NCBI GenBank assembly: GCA_016720145.1
Contig: JADJXV010000006.1
Coordinates: 1-64,000, forward strand
Direction: 5' to 3'
From: Ignavibacteria bacterium
Lineage (GTDB): Bacteria; Bacteroidota; Ignavibacteria; Kapaibacteriales; UBA961
Length of the DNA: 64,000 bases
In this document: one piece after another, positions 1 through 8,937 of the stretch
Position numbering within the stretch: the first letter of the stretch is position 1
Layout of the letters: the number at the start of each line of letters is the position of its first letter
Position numbers and translations under genes: made by a program
The notes under the pieces: model-generated
The model's input: the letters and a program-made list of their open reading frames with translations, nothing else
Told to the model about the DNA's origin: nothing
Databases searched by the model: none

Positions 1-447
1 GGAATAAATTCCAGCCCTACAATTTTGGTCGAGCCGCCGGCTCTTTTTGGTATTTTATTGATGGTTGGTGATGTTGGGTCGGATCGTCGTAATTATTGAT
101 ATTAAACTAACATGCTGAAAAATAAATAAATACCAAAAAGTTCCGCTAGGAACGGTAGAAATTGTAGCAACGGATTTTAATCCGTTGGATAGGAGCAGCA
201 GGAATTGTAACCCAAGGTCTGAAATAAATTCCAGCCCTACAATTTGGATCATAGGTCTGGAATAAATTCCAGCCCTACAATTTGGGTCGAGCCGCCGGCT
301 CTTTTTGGTATTTTATTGATATTTAGTGATTTTGGTCGGATCGTCGTAAATGTTTACATCAAAATAACATGCTGATAAATAAAGAAATACCAAAAAGTTC
401 CGCTAGGAACGGTAGAAATTGTAGCAACGGATTTTAATCCGTTGGAT
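1..447. repeat. Two direct copies (1-190, 259-447) of a structured 190-bp intergenic element
   Basis: The two copies are nearly the same in length (190 and 189 bp) and align almost throughout. Each begins with GGAATAAATTCCAGCCCTAC and ends at TAATCCGTTGGAT. Each carries a short hairpin (gagcc-gcc-ggctc at 31-43 and 289-301), then TTTTTGGTATTT (44-55, 302-313). About 72 bases further on comes its exact complement AAATACCAAAAA (128-139, 385-396), followed by a second short hairpin (gttcc-gcta-ggaac at 140-153, 397-410). The element is therefore two hairpins either side of a closing 12-bp stem. Parts of it recur near 27180 and as the unit of the 33261-34313 array. No coding potential is seen. 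Confidence 0.8.
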
Positions 448-700
448 ATGTGCCGGAATTGTAGCAACGGATTTCCCATCTGCTCGGCAGTCACCATCCG
501 ACCAAAACTTTTGCCAATATAACGCCATCACAGTGAAACTGTGGCATCACTTTCAGACTGGTAAATATTCGCATGGAGCAGATTTTTTGTAAATTGTAGG
601 TGGTATGGGTACTATGCACTTATACACAGTCCAATTTCGCGGGATATTCTCAACTGCAAGTGTAGACGACTGGTTGAATCAACCGTTCGGACTGAAATCA

Positions 701-736
701 GTTAACCCAATCTCATCAGTTAACCCAACCTCATCC
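701..736. repeat. 18-bp tandem duplication in a region without a credible gene (448-804)
   Basis: GTTAACCCAATCTCATCA is followed directly by a copy with two changes. It lies in the 448-804 stretch, where the only open frame (about 63 codons from 605) has no recognisable features. Nothing else is seen in this stretch apart from another fragment of the AACGGATTTTAATCCGTT-type repeat near 450-475. Confidence 0.5.
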
Positions 737-804
737 TCTTCCATAGAAAATGCTGGAAGAGGGTTGATTGATTACTTAAATTCTATAAAAATATAGGTAA
801 AAAA

Positions 805-1266
805 ATGATTATTACACCTACGTTAACCAAAAAAGATTTCTTATGGGTCAATATCACAATTTGGGTTTTATTGATTTTGACAGATTGTTTTTTGATACAT
901 CATTATACTGAAGGTTATAGAGGTTATAATGTTGAATTTATTACGATTAGGGCATTGGCTCCTTTTGTTATTTTGTTGATTGTTCACAGTGTAATTGAGA
1001 AGAGAAATGTTTTAATCGCGCTTCCATTATCTTTTTTTGCCTATATTGTTGCAGTGTTTATTTGCGTTTGTTTAGATTCTTTATCGCGAATATATTTTTC
1101 AGATGACCAATTTACTAGATTAGATATGACTGTTTTTCATACTAAATCACGATTTATAAGGCCAACCATATTTTTAGCTTTCTCTATATCAATTACGCAT
1201 TATCTTCTATATCAAATAGAAACTACAATTGTAAAGTTTAGAACTAAAAAGAAAAGAATCAATTGA
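805..1266 (+). CDS. Small predicted membrane protein of unknown function
   Basis: This 153-residue protein is not recognised. It has about four hydrophobic segments: residues 14-31 (ITIWVLLILTDCFLI), 47-63, 70-90 (ALPLSFFAYIVAVFICVCL) and 118-135, with a basic tail ending KFRTKKKRIN, so it is probably an inner-membrane protein. The start is an ATG preceded by a weak AGGT. The gene stands alone on the plus strand between a repeat-rich region and the convergent DUF4175 gene. The regular alternation of hydrophobic helices and charged loops makes it more believable than a chance frame, but no family can be named. Confidence 0.5.
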   Translation: MIITPTLTKKDFLWVNITIWVLLILTDCFLIHHYTEGYRGYNVEFITIRALAPFVILLIVHSVIEKRNVLIALPLSFFAYIVAVFICVCLDSLSRIYFSDDQFTRLDMTVFHTKSRFIRPTIFLAFSISITHYLLYQIETTIVKFRTKKKRIN

Positions 1267-1330
1267 ACCGGAAATTGTAGCGACAGTTTGTAATCCGATG
1301 GATGGGAATAATCAGTGCCAATACAAAAAA

Positions 1331-1364
1331 AAATCCCCTTTGAACCAAATTTCAAAGGGGATTT
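1331..1364 (-). terminator. Rho-independent terminator after the DUF4175 gene
   Basis: A perfect 14-bp inverted repeat (aaatcccctttgaa / ttcaaaggggattt) with a 6-base loop lies just after the DUF4175 stop. On the minus strand it is followed by a T run (A run at 1325-1333). The plus side is also T-rich, so it may also serve the small membrane protein gene at 805-1266. Confidence 0.85.
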
Positions 1365-1367
1365 TTA

Positions 1368-4300
1368 TTAATTCGCTTTTTGTACCGTTTCAAAATACTT
1401 ACGGATGAGGGCCTCGTAGTCTTTAGTATAACCCTGCTGTATCGAACGTAGTAAGTCTTGGAGTGCGCGGGTCTTGCCTTCTTGGGTTGAGTAATCTAAT
1501 GCATTGGGACTATTGCGCGTTACATCTTGTCCTGTGCGGGATTCCCGCTTCGTTTCATAGTCACGTTCATTCATCGAACGTGTGGCGTCGAGCAGACGAG
1601 AGAGGATACGTTCCTGACGTTTGAGTGTCTCGGGAGTAATCATACCACTATTCATATCGGCAACAATTTCCTTCATTTCCTGCGCTATTTTATCTAAATT
1701 CCCGAGAGCATTTTTCTTACCGTCGCGGCCTTGATTTTTCTTAGCGAGCTCTTCCATTGCACGCTGAGCTTTGCCTTGTTCGGACGCGAGACGTCCCATT
1801 TCGGCTTGCTTTTCGGGGGATAACTGCTGTCCTGTTCCGAGCTGTTGCGTACCTTGGTTAATTCCCTGCTGTTTGCCGGCCATTTCTTGTAACTTCTGCA
1901 TCATCGACCCTTTAGCGTCGCCGTCGCCTCCTTCGCCTTTGCCGCCCGGATTCTCGCACGAACCGTCTCCTTCGCCTTGCATTTTATTGAGCGCGTCCTG
2001 CATTTGCATGGCTGCTTTATTCATCGAAGACATCGCCTGTCCCTGCATTATGCCCGCTTGCTGTGGATTTCTGTCCGAAAGTTGCTTGGTCGCCATTTCC
2101 ATGTTTTTCATTGCATCGCCCATATTTTTGGCCATTTCGGGTGTCACTTGCGTCGTTTTTTGCGATAACTGCATCATCCGATTAGCGATACTTGCGAGCT
2201 GCTCTTCCATTTTTTCCTGTTCCTGCGCATTCTGCGGGAATTGCGTTGAATTAGCATCCATCGACTGTGATTTCTGACGTTGCTTTTCCTGTTTTTGCGA
2301 GAGGTCAAGCATGTCGGACACCGCTTTTTGCATTTGTTTCACGGTCTCTTTCGCAAGATTTTTCTTCATTTCCTGCTTCATTTTCTTCATTTGCTGCGCG
2401 AATTTCTTGAGCTTGTCGGACGCTTTTTTCTGTTTGTCCTGCGCCTTGCTCATCTCGCCTTTTTCCATTTGCTCCTGTGCTTCCTGCATTTCGTCGGACG
2501 TTTCCTTCTCGCTGAGCTCGTCTTTGGCTTTGTCCATCTCGTTCATTGGCATATCTTTACCAATGTCTTTCATTAATTTTTCGAGGTCTTTGAGTTCGTC
2601 GGCGAGCTTCTTCATGTCTTCTTTCGCATTCTTTTGCTGTTCGGCAAGCTCATTGCGCTTTTGTTTGTCATTCGGATTGGTATTCTCCGACTGCTTTTTA
2701 ATCTCATCTTGTTTTTTTGCAAGCTCTTCGGCACGTTTGGTGAGCGCGTCGGTCATCTGCTCTGCTTTCATGCGTTTGAGCAGATTCATCGTACGCTCAA
2801 TAGACTTCTTGAATTGCTCTTCATTAAACTGAAAATTCTTCATCGCCTGCTGAAGCTGCTCTTGATTCATCTGCTGCATCATCTTCTGCATTTGCTCCAT
2901 CTGCTTGCGCATTTCAGGCGAATTGACTTCCTTCATCAGCTTCTGCAATTCCTGATACTTCTGCAGTGTTTCCGGCGAAATTGCATTATTTTCCTTCAAA
3001 TTATCCGCTACTTTCTCAAGATTCTGCTGCACCTGATCGAGCTTTTTCTGTGTTTCAGCTTGCTTTTTGAGCAAATCTTCAATCTTCTTCTTATTCTCCC
3101 AATCCATTGGTTTTTCTTGGTTTTTACGGAGTTCGCGGTTCACTTCTTCCGCATCTTTCCGCACTTCTTCTGCCTGCTTGGCAATTTTCTCTAAATCTTT
3201 GGCGATATTTTCCTGCATTTCATCGGCTTGTGTGAGCACTTCGTCGAGAGACGGCAGACGAACGGTGAGAATGGACGTTTTTGCGGACTTCGGACCCGTA
3301 ATCTGATCATTATCAGTAATTTCACAGTAGAATTCGTAGCGGTCGCCGGGTGAGATATTAATCGCATTCAAATTCCACAAGTACGGAATTTCCTGCGCAA
3401 TTTCACTTTGAGAAATCGGAATATTGATAGCCGAAAAATTCTTCGACGGAGCCGCATAGCGCGACTCGGAGAGCTTGTACCATATTTTAAGATGAGCAAA
3501 ACAAAAAAAAAAAAAACCGTAATCATCGGTAATGGCAATGGTCATAGGAAGTTGCGCTTGCTCAGACACCTGAACATCCGACGTCGGCTCCAGAAGAGAA
3601 ATCGTCGGCGCACCATCAGTCAGCGCTACTATTTTATAATGAATCGGCTCTGCATTCTGCTGTTTGTTCTGATCCTGCATCACTATAAAGTACTCACCAC
3701 TTGCTCCCACTCTAAAGCTTCCGGCTGCTTTCCGTCCTTCGGTTTTGAGGGTAATTTTTATTGTATCGGCGGATTGTTTGTCCTGTTTAACTGTCGTGTC
3801 GTTTGCGGATGCAAAGGAATTTTTCTGCTGAACGAAGTATATTTCTGCTGAGGTAATATCTTTATTGGCAAGAACTTGGAGTTCTACTTGCGAACCTCTC
3901 AATGCCGTCACATCAGCCGACTGTTCATTAATCTCACGAGCCGCAAGCCGCGAATATGCCGGCGAGGTCACACGACCGGAGAGTGAACGTATAATTGGTC
4001 TATCGGTCACGGTCACCGTGCCGTGTTCGGTAGTGACTGCGCCACCCACCCACGGAGACTCTGCATAATACTCAATCGAAAGTTTAATAGTAGGAATATC
4101 ATATACATACGCTCCGGTCGTATCCTGTCTGAGCGTGTATGAATCATAATTTTCTTGCTGTTCTTCCTTCACAAATAGGGTCACCGTTTCAGGGGCAACG
4201 CCGGTAGCACGAACGCTGATCCGTACTTTTTCGCCACGCAATTTGGCTGATGTTTTGGGTTCAATGGAAAGGGTAAAAGGAGCCGGCGGAAGGAAGGATT

Positions 4301-4885
4301 CGTTGTAATGAACAATACGATTAAGCGCTGAATTAACAGGAGTTACAAAACCAAGAATTCCTGCTGTAATAGCTAACGAACTAAGAAAAAACACCATCGA
4401 CCGCTTGAGTTCTTTCCGGCTGATAACGACATCGAAATCCTTCGTTCTGGCGCGTGAAGCAACATTTTCGAACGTAGCGAGAGCAAGTGACGCTGATACA
4501 CCATACGTGGGTTTGCATCTGCCAAGGGTGCCAACTGCAAGGCATTACAAAGTGTATCACGTAAGTCGACATAGACGTTGCCCACGCGCAAGGCCATGGC
4601 ATCAATCGACGGAACTTGTTTCAATGAAACAACTTGTGCTAACGATTCTCCCGAAAAGAAAATGAAAGATCCGGTGGTAATTGCCAGCCAGACACAAGCG
4701 AGAATTGTACGAAAAGTCGTATCGCCATACGCCATCGACTCGATTCCTGCGAGAAGAAGCATCGTTAGTAATGATGTTGAAGCGGTATTCATCACGCCGA
4801 CGAGGAGATTCTGCAGGAGTTCTTTTCGACGCGTCGCGGCGAGCTTGTTGATGAGTTCTGAGTGGAGTTGTTGGTATGTATTCAT
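1368..4885 (-). CDS. DUF4175 family protein (reading frame broken by one indel near 4510)
   Basis: Large membrane-anchored protein of the DUF4175 family common in Bacteroidota; its function is unknown. The N-terminal part (from 4885) holds two membrane helices (LLVGVMNTASTSLLTMLLL and ILACVWLAITTGSFIFF), then runs into ALQLAPLADANP. The true continuation, TYGVSASLALATFENVASR...KELKRSM, is in another frame, so one base is missing or extra near 4508-4514. After a third helix come Ig-like strands, then residues of about 550-1050 that are very rich in Q, K, E and M and probably form long coiled coils. A run of 14 A at 3502-3516 encodes FFFF. It sits directly downstream of DUF4159 and rsmG in a minus-strand series and ends at a strong terminator. 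Confidence 0.8.
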
Positions 4886-4918
4886 AGTTTCATCCTCATT
4901 GGTGGAAGTAGTTCACCA

Positions 4919-5581
4919 TTAATGCGTTAGAGCCCAGACGAGAATATTGGTTCCGATTTTGAAAGAGAGTTCGCGCTTTTCAGGCGGGTCGCTGTGGGCA
5001 TCAGGATCTGCCCAGCCGTCACTTGGATTGGTTTCGTAGGTATAGAAGACGCACATTCTGCCATCATGAAAGAGTCCGAATCCTTGCGGCAATTTCAGGT
5101 CATGTTCATGTACTTTCGGGAGTCCGTTCGGGAATTTAAAATGCGCGGAATAGATGCCATGCGAGAATGGAATTTCAACGAAATTCTGTTCGGGAAAGAC
5201 CTTCTTCATCTCACGCCGTATCGCGCCGTCAAGTCCGTAATCATCATCAATATAAAGGAATCCCCCATTTTGCAGGTATGCTCTCAAGCGCCTCACTTCA
5301 GCATCGGTAAAATTTACATTGCCATGTCCTGTAAGGAATAAGAGTGGATAAAGAAAGATATTATCCGATGATAAATCAACGAATTCATAGGCAGGATCGA
5401 CATGAATATTCGTATTCTGTCGGATATATTTCAACAGGTTTACTTCGCCTGACGGGTCATTATACCAGTCACCTCCTCCGGAATATTTCACACGGGCGAG
5501 CTTGACAGCCGATTTGGGCTGTTGTGAGTGCATTGAAAATACACTGGTAAATATAATTAGAATTAGTAATATCTTTTTCAT
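4919..5581 (-). CDS. DUF4159 domain-containing secreted protein
   Basis: About 220 residues with a signal peptide (MKKILLILIIFTSVFSMHSQ) and one DUF4159 domain: LARVKYSGGGDWYNDPSG near the N-terminus, then FLTGHGNVNFTDAEVRRL, a GGFLYIDDDYG motif, and GLFHDGRMCVFYTYE near the C-terminus. The fold resembles a glutamine amidotransferase-like domain, but no activity is established. I start it at 5581 because an upstream extension only adds 21 non-signal-like residues that run into the rsmG end. The gene lies 10 bp after rsmG and 33 bp before the DUF4175 gene. This DUF4159/DUF4175 pairing suggests that the two products work together at the envelope (inference). Confidence 0.85.
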   Translation of the reverse strand: MKKILLILIIFTSVFSMHSQQPKSAVKLARVKYSGGGDWYNDPSGEVNLLKYIRQNTNIHVDPAYEFVDLSSDNIFLYPLLFLTGHGNVNFTDAEVRRLRAYLQNGGFLYIDDDYGLDGAIRREMKKVFPEQNFVEIPFSHGIYSAHFKFPNGLPKVHEHDLKLPQGFGLFHDGRMCVFYTYETNPSDGWADPDAHSDPPEKRELSFKIGTNILVWALTH

Positions 5582-5591
5582 TATGAATGAC

Positions 5592-6248
5592 TTACAATCG
5601 ACAAATAAATATTTTTTTCTTTTCTTGTTCGAACCAATCAGCACCGAGCATAATAATTGGAATTTCCTCTACGGTCAATGTCGGGAATGCTTCTTTTGCA
5701 TCTTCAATTTCTTTCGTCAAGTCTCCGCCTTTGAGAAAAACATATTTCCCGTTCGGCTTCAGGAGCTTATGTGTCCATTCAATAAGCGTTCCCATAGAGG
5801 CTACGGCGCGAGCAGTTATAATATCAAACGAACCGATATAAGACTTCTCTTGTGCCAGATCTTCAACGCGAATAGTACGTGCCTTTACGTGACGCAGTCC
5901 GGTATGCTGAGCAAACATCTCCGTAATTTTGAGTTTTTTATGAATCGAATCGGTGAGGAGGACATGCAAATCAGGACGAACAATTGCGAGGGGAAGACCC
6001 GGGAATCCACCGCCAGTGCCAATATCCAGCACCCGAGCTTTTTGCGGAAAGTCTGTGTATTTTAAAGGAGTAAGCGAGTGAAGAAAATGACGTTCGAAAA
6101 TATTTGGTGTGTCGGTGCGGGAGATGAGATTGACCTTATCATTCCAATAGAGTAGCTCTTTACGATAACGCTCAAATTGACGTATCTGAGGAAGTTCAAA
6201 ATTTATCCCATTCGAGGAACTGACAGTCCAAAGTTCAATTGCATCCAT
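5592..6248 (-). CDS. rsmG: 16S rRNA (guanine-527-N7)-methyltransferase RsmG
   Basis: A 218-residue SAM-dependent methyltransferase that modifies G527 of 16S rRNA. The family signature is clear: YWNDKVNLISRTD before the Rossmann domain, the SAM-binding loop VLDIGTGGGFPGLPLAI at about residues 90-106, then LLTDSIHKKLKI, and later ITARAVASMGTLIEW. The length fits the family. The protein is intact. It lies 10 bp upstream of the DUF4159 gene and 103 bp downstream of rsmA, so these minus-strand genes may be co-transcribed. Confidence 0.95.
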   Translation of the reverse strand: MDAIELWTVSSSNGINFELPQIRQFERYRKELLYWNDKVNLISRTDTPNIFERHFLHSLTPLKYTDFPQKARVLDIGTGGGFPGLPLAIVRPDLHVLLTDSIHKKLKITEMFAQHTGLRHVKARTIRVEDLAQEKSYIGSFDIITARAVASMGTLIEWTHKLLKPNGKYVFLKGGDLTKEIEDAKEAFPTLTVEEIPIIMLGADWFEQEKKKIFICRL

Positions 6249-6351
6249 GTAGTAGAGGGGGTATAGAGTCGTAAATAGTCGTGATATTGATGTTATACTT
6301 TTTTAAGTGCGTCGGTTGACGTACTTCCAGCATACAAATTATAGTTAATTT

Positions 6352-7179
6352 CTATCTGCCGAGAGCTGAATTTAACTTTAAGAAATCATTAGGTGTTAGC
6401 TCTTCGGCACGCTTACTGAAATACCCGTCAATAATATCTTGCTGAATATCATTTTTCTGTGAAATCATCGACTTAATCGAATTAGAGAGCATTTTGCGGC
6501 GTTGACCGAATCCGGAGCGAACGAGAGGCATTACTTTATAGAATTGTTCCGTTGAGATCATGGGTTCGGTAAAATCAAAAACCACCGCCGCCGAATCGAC
6601 TTTAGGTTTTGGATAAAAGCTCTCCGGTGGAATTAATAATGCTATCTTAGGCTTACTTGCAAATAATGACGCAAGTGTCAATATTCCATAGTCTTTCGTG
6701 CGCGGCTTTGCGACAATTCTCTCTGCCACTTCTCGTTGCATCGTAATTACAGCGCGGTTGAGCTTTTCGGCACATTCGAAGAGTTGGAAGAGAATATCAC
6801 TCGTAATATTATAGGGTATATTACCGATTACTTTGGGCCTATGCTTGGTTCTATCAATCACTTCTTGTGAGAATTCTAGAAGTGGAAATTTGCGAACATC
6901 GCCGCTGAAGAGAGAGAATTTCGGATACTGTACTTTAGGATAAGTAGAATTCAGAAATTCAACGGCACGTCTATCAAATTCAATTGCCTGAATTTCTGCC
7001 GGATATTCAAGTAATAGTTTCGTGAGCGCACCTTCTCCGGGACCGATCTCCACTATTGTATCAAGCTCTTCAATTTCAAGTAGTTCGACTATTTTTCGTG
7101 CGATAGTCCCGTCTGTGAGGAAGTTTTGTCCTAGGGATTTAACAGGTTTGATGGCGTGTTTGGCAGGAACGTGTCGCAT
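6352..7179 (-). CDS. rsmA: 16S rRNA (adenine-1518/1519-N6)-dimethyltransferase RsmA (KsgA)
   Basis: A 275-residue enzyme that dimethylates two adjacent adenines in helix 45 of 16S rRNA during small-subunit assembly. Motifs seen: SLGQNFLTDGTIARKI at the N-terminus, the SAM loop IVEIGPGEGALTKLLLE (residues 43-59), and the catalytic NIPY in GNIPYNITSDILFQL (about 118-132). The C-terminal helical domain has SGFGQRRKMLSNSIK, typical of the family. The start lies 2 bp after the HIT gene stop, which indicates translational coupling. Confidence 0.96.
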   Translation of the reverse strand: MRHVPAKHAIKPVKSLGQNFLTDGTIARKIVELLEIEELDTIVEIGPGEGALTKLLLEYPAEIQAIEFDRRAVEFLNSTYPKVQYPKFSLFSGDVRKFPLLEFSQEVIDRTKHRPKVIGNIPYNITSDILFQLFECAEKLNRAVITMQREVAERIVAKPRTKDYGILTLASLFASKPKIALLIPPESFYPKPKVDSAAVVFDFTEPMISTEQFYKVMPLVRSGFGQRRKMLSNSIKSMISQKNDIQQDIIDGYFSKRAEELTPNDFLKLNSALGR

Positions 7180-7181
7180 GA

Positions 7182-7676
7182 TTAATATTTCTTAAATGCT
7201 TGTTGTAATTGACGATACGCTTCTTCCATAGATTCAGAGATTACTTTTACTTCAGCAAAGAGGGGCATGAAATTCGTGTCGCCATTCCATCGTGGTACAA
7301 GATGAAAATGGATATGTCCCGGTACTCCGGCACCGGCTGCTCTGCCAATATTTGCACCGATGTTTATTCCATGTGGCTTATAGACAAGAGTGAGCACTTC
7401 GCTTGCTATGTTTATGGTATCCATGAGATCATTCCGTTCATCGACAGTTAACATTGGTAATTCTCCGATATGGCGATACGGAGCTACTAACAAGTGACCA
7501 CTGTTATATGGGTAGCGATTCATCACTACATAGCATGTTTTCAATCGTGCTACTATGAGGCGTTCAGTGTCTTCATGGGTATGTAGTGCTCCGGCGCAAA
7601 GAAAGCATCCCTCCGGTTCAGAATCTCCGAATGAATTTATGTATTGTGAACGCCATGGTGACCATAAATTATCCAT
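7182..7676 (-). CDS. HIT family nucleotide hydrolase/transferase
   Basis: A 164-residue histidine-triad protein with the triad H-x-H-x-H as GHIHFHLVPRW and the upstream GHLLVAPYRHIGEL segment. The start MDNLWSPWR is the usual opening for the Ap4A-phosphorylase-like HIT subgroup. Two cysteines in GCFLCAG near the N-terminus, with histidines in the triad region, fit the zinc-containing subgroup. I start it at 7676 because a GGAG lies six bases upstream. The longer open frame would run into the terminator at 7700-7732. The substrate is probably a nucleoside phosphate or dinucleotide; which one cannot be told. Coupled to rsmA. Confidence 0.92.
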   Translation of the reverse strand: MDNLWSPWRSQYINSFGDSEPEGCFLCAGALHTHEDTERLIVARLKTCYVVMNRYPYNSGHLLVAPYRHIGELPMLTVDERNDLMDTINIASEVLTLVYKPHGINIGANIGRAAGAGVPGHIHFHLVPRWNGDTNFMPLFAEVKVISESMEEAYRQLQQAFKKY

Positions 7677-7691
7677 AATCATCTCCATCAA

Positions 7692-7732
7692 ATAAAAAAG
7701 CGTTCGCTTTTGCAAAGTTGAAAAGCGAACGC
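7692..7732 (-). terminator. Rho-independent terminator between the broken barrel gene and the HIT gene
   Basis: Perfect 12-bp stem (gcgttcgctttt at 7700-7711 and aaaagcgaacgc at 7721-7732), 9-base loop, followed on the minus strand by a T run (A run at 7694-7699). It ends the outer-membrane protein gene upstream. The HIT ribosome-binding site begins within about 10 bp of it. Confidence 0.9.
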
Positions 7733-7754
7733 CTAAACATGTACGTTGGAATCG

Positions 7755-8612
7755 TTAGAGAGCGAATCGTAAATCAGCACCAAATTGAAGAGCGTTCACA
7801 CGCCAGTTGTCTTTAGTATTAATTTTCGTTAGACCCATGTTATAATAAGCAGAAGGAACTAACACCATACGACAAAGTATTTCGTATTGAAGACCGAGTT
7901 TCAGTCCTGCACGAAAGCTTGATTGATCGATGATGTTACCTTCATAGAGCACGATCGAAGTTCTTGTTTCATCCAAAAAGTGAGGTTTGTAATCACCGAC
8001 AGCAGGTAATTTTTCCAATGAATCAATAGATATTGGAAATTGAACCGGTTTTAGGGGGTCAAACACAAGTTGATAGCGTTGCTCTTGATTACCACCGATT
8101 GGGAATCCAAATTGAGGTCCGGCTGTAATACCCAATAAAGTACCAGGAATATTGAATTTATACATCACTTCTATATTAAGAAGTGTGTATTTTACACGAG
8201 TTGTGTGTTCAATTTCAGTAATAATTTCGGTTCCGTCTTGTAATTTAGAGGGGTATTTGTCACGGGAATGGTAAAGTAGGCAGGCTGATAATCATAAAGT
8301 ACTCTGGCAATAATCGATGACCGAGAATTTTTCACATCACCTAAGAGATATTCGGCTGTCAGTCAAAATAGAAGCCATTCTCGGTTCCGGATTCGAATGT
8401 CGGACAACTTGCCGTTCCTTTAGCAATAGAAGCAAATCCTCCGGTGTGTAATGAGCGATTGTATCCGGCAACTGGACCAACATAGATGCGTGGTACTTTT
8501 TTACCAGGGTTCAGCGGATCCGCATCAGCATCTATCTCATCATCTGCTTTACGTTGTAATTGAATACCATACAAGCACCCAAGAGGGCAAGAAAAAACGT
8601 ACGAATACGCAT
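7755..8612 (-). pseudogene. Outer-membrane beta-barrel protein (PorT-like), at least three frameshifts
   Basis: Pieces of one beta-barrel protein lie in order but in different frames. A signal peptide starts MRIRTFFLALLGA at 8612. The next piece reads RIYVGPVAGYNRSLHTGGF (8359-8574 frame), then LTAEYLLGDVKNSRSSII and VLYDYQPAYFTIPV, then YPSKLQDGTEIITEIEHTTR leading into VMYKFNIPGTLLGITAGPQFGFP and a barrel end ADLRFAL. The frame changes near 8577, 8355 and 8258 (next to a GGGG run). The fold resembles outer-membrane barrel proteins of the PorT/OmpA type. The protein sequence is well conserved in feel across the breaks, so these could be sequencing errors rather than true decay. Confidence 0.7.
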
Positions 8613-8937
8613 TGTAAATCCTTTCATTTGTGAAGGAAGAATAAAGAAAAATTGTTCAATTAATCGGCTACGGAAGCCGTGAAGGAGTGTCCACCTGACG
8701 GTTTTTCATTAACCACATTCAAATTTAACAGAATGATTACCTTTTGACAAGAATAAAATTTTATTTTGGAAAAAAAACTGAAAAAAGTAGTGTTTTTGCC
8801 CTTAAAAGTGTCAATTCGGGACTTATTTTGTTCAAATATCTCAATTTTACAACTACCGCTTTTTTGTAACAAATTGACAAATGAGTGTAGAAAACCTGAC
8901 AGACTATTCCAAAACACCACACTTTTTTCTTTGAACA
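8613..8937. other. AT-rich intergenic stretch, no credible gene
   Basis: It lies between the giant surface protein stop and the barrel gene start. A 92-codon minus-strand open frame starts at 8938, the first base of the surface-protein stop codon. It is rich in F, K and S as expected of AT-rich non-coding DNA and shows no domain. It probably contains the promoter of the barrel gene. No clear inverted repeat is seen. Confidence 0.4.

Noticed and set aside
605..796. 63-codon plus-strand frame
   Set aside because: It includes the 18-bp tandem duplication, with no domain or signal, and lies in repeat-rich DNA.
1771..4068. Several long plus-strand open frames across the DUF4175 gene
   Set aside because: They mirror the low-complexity Q/K/E/M coiled coil of the minus-strand gene (rich in C, S, F, H and L) and have no domain of their own.
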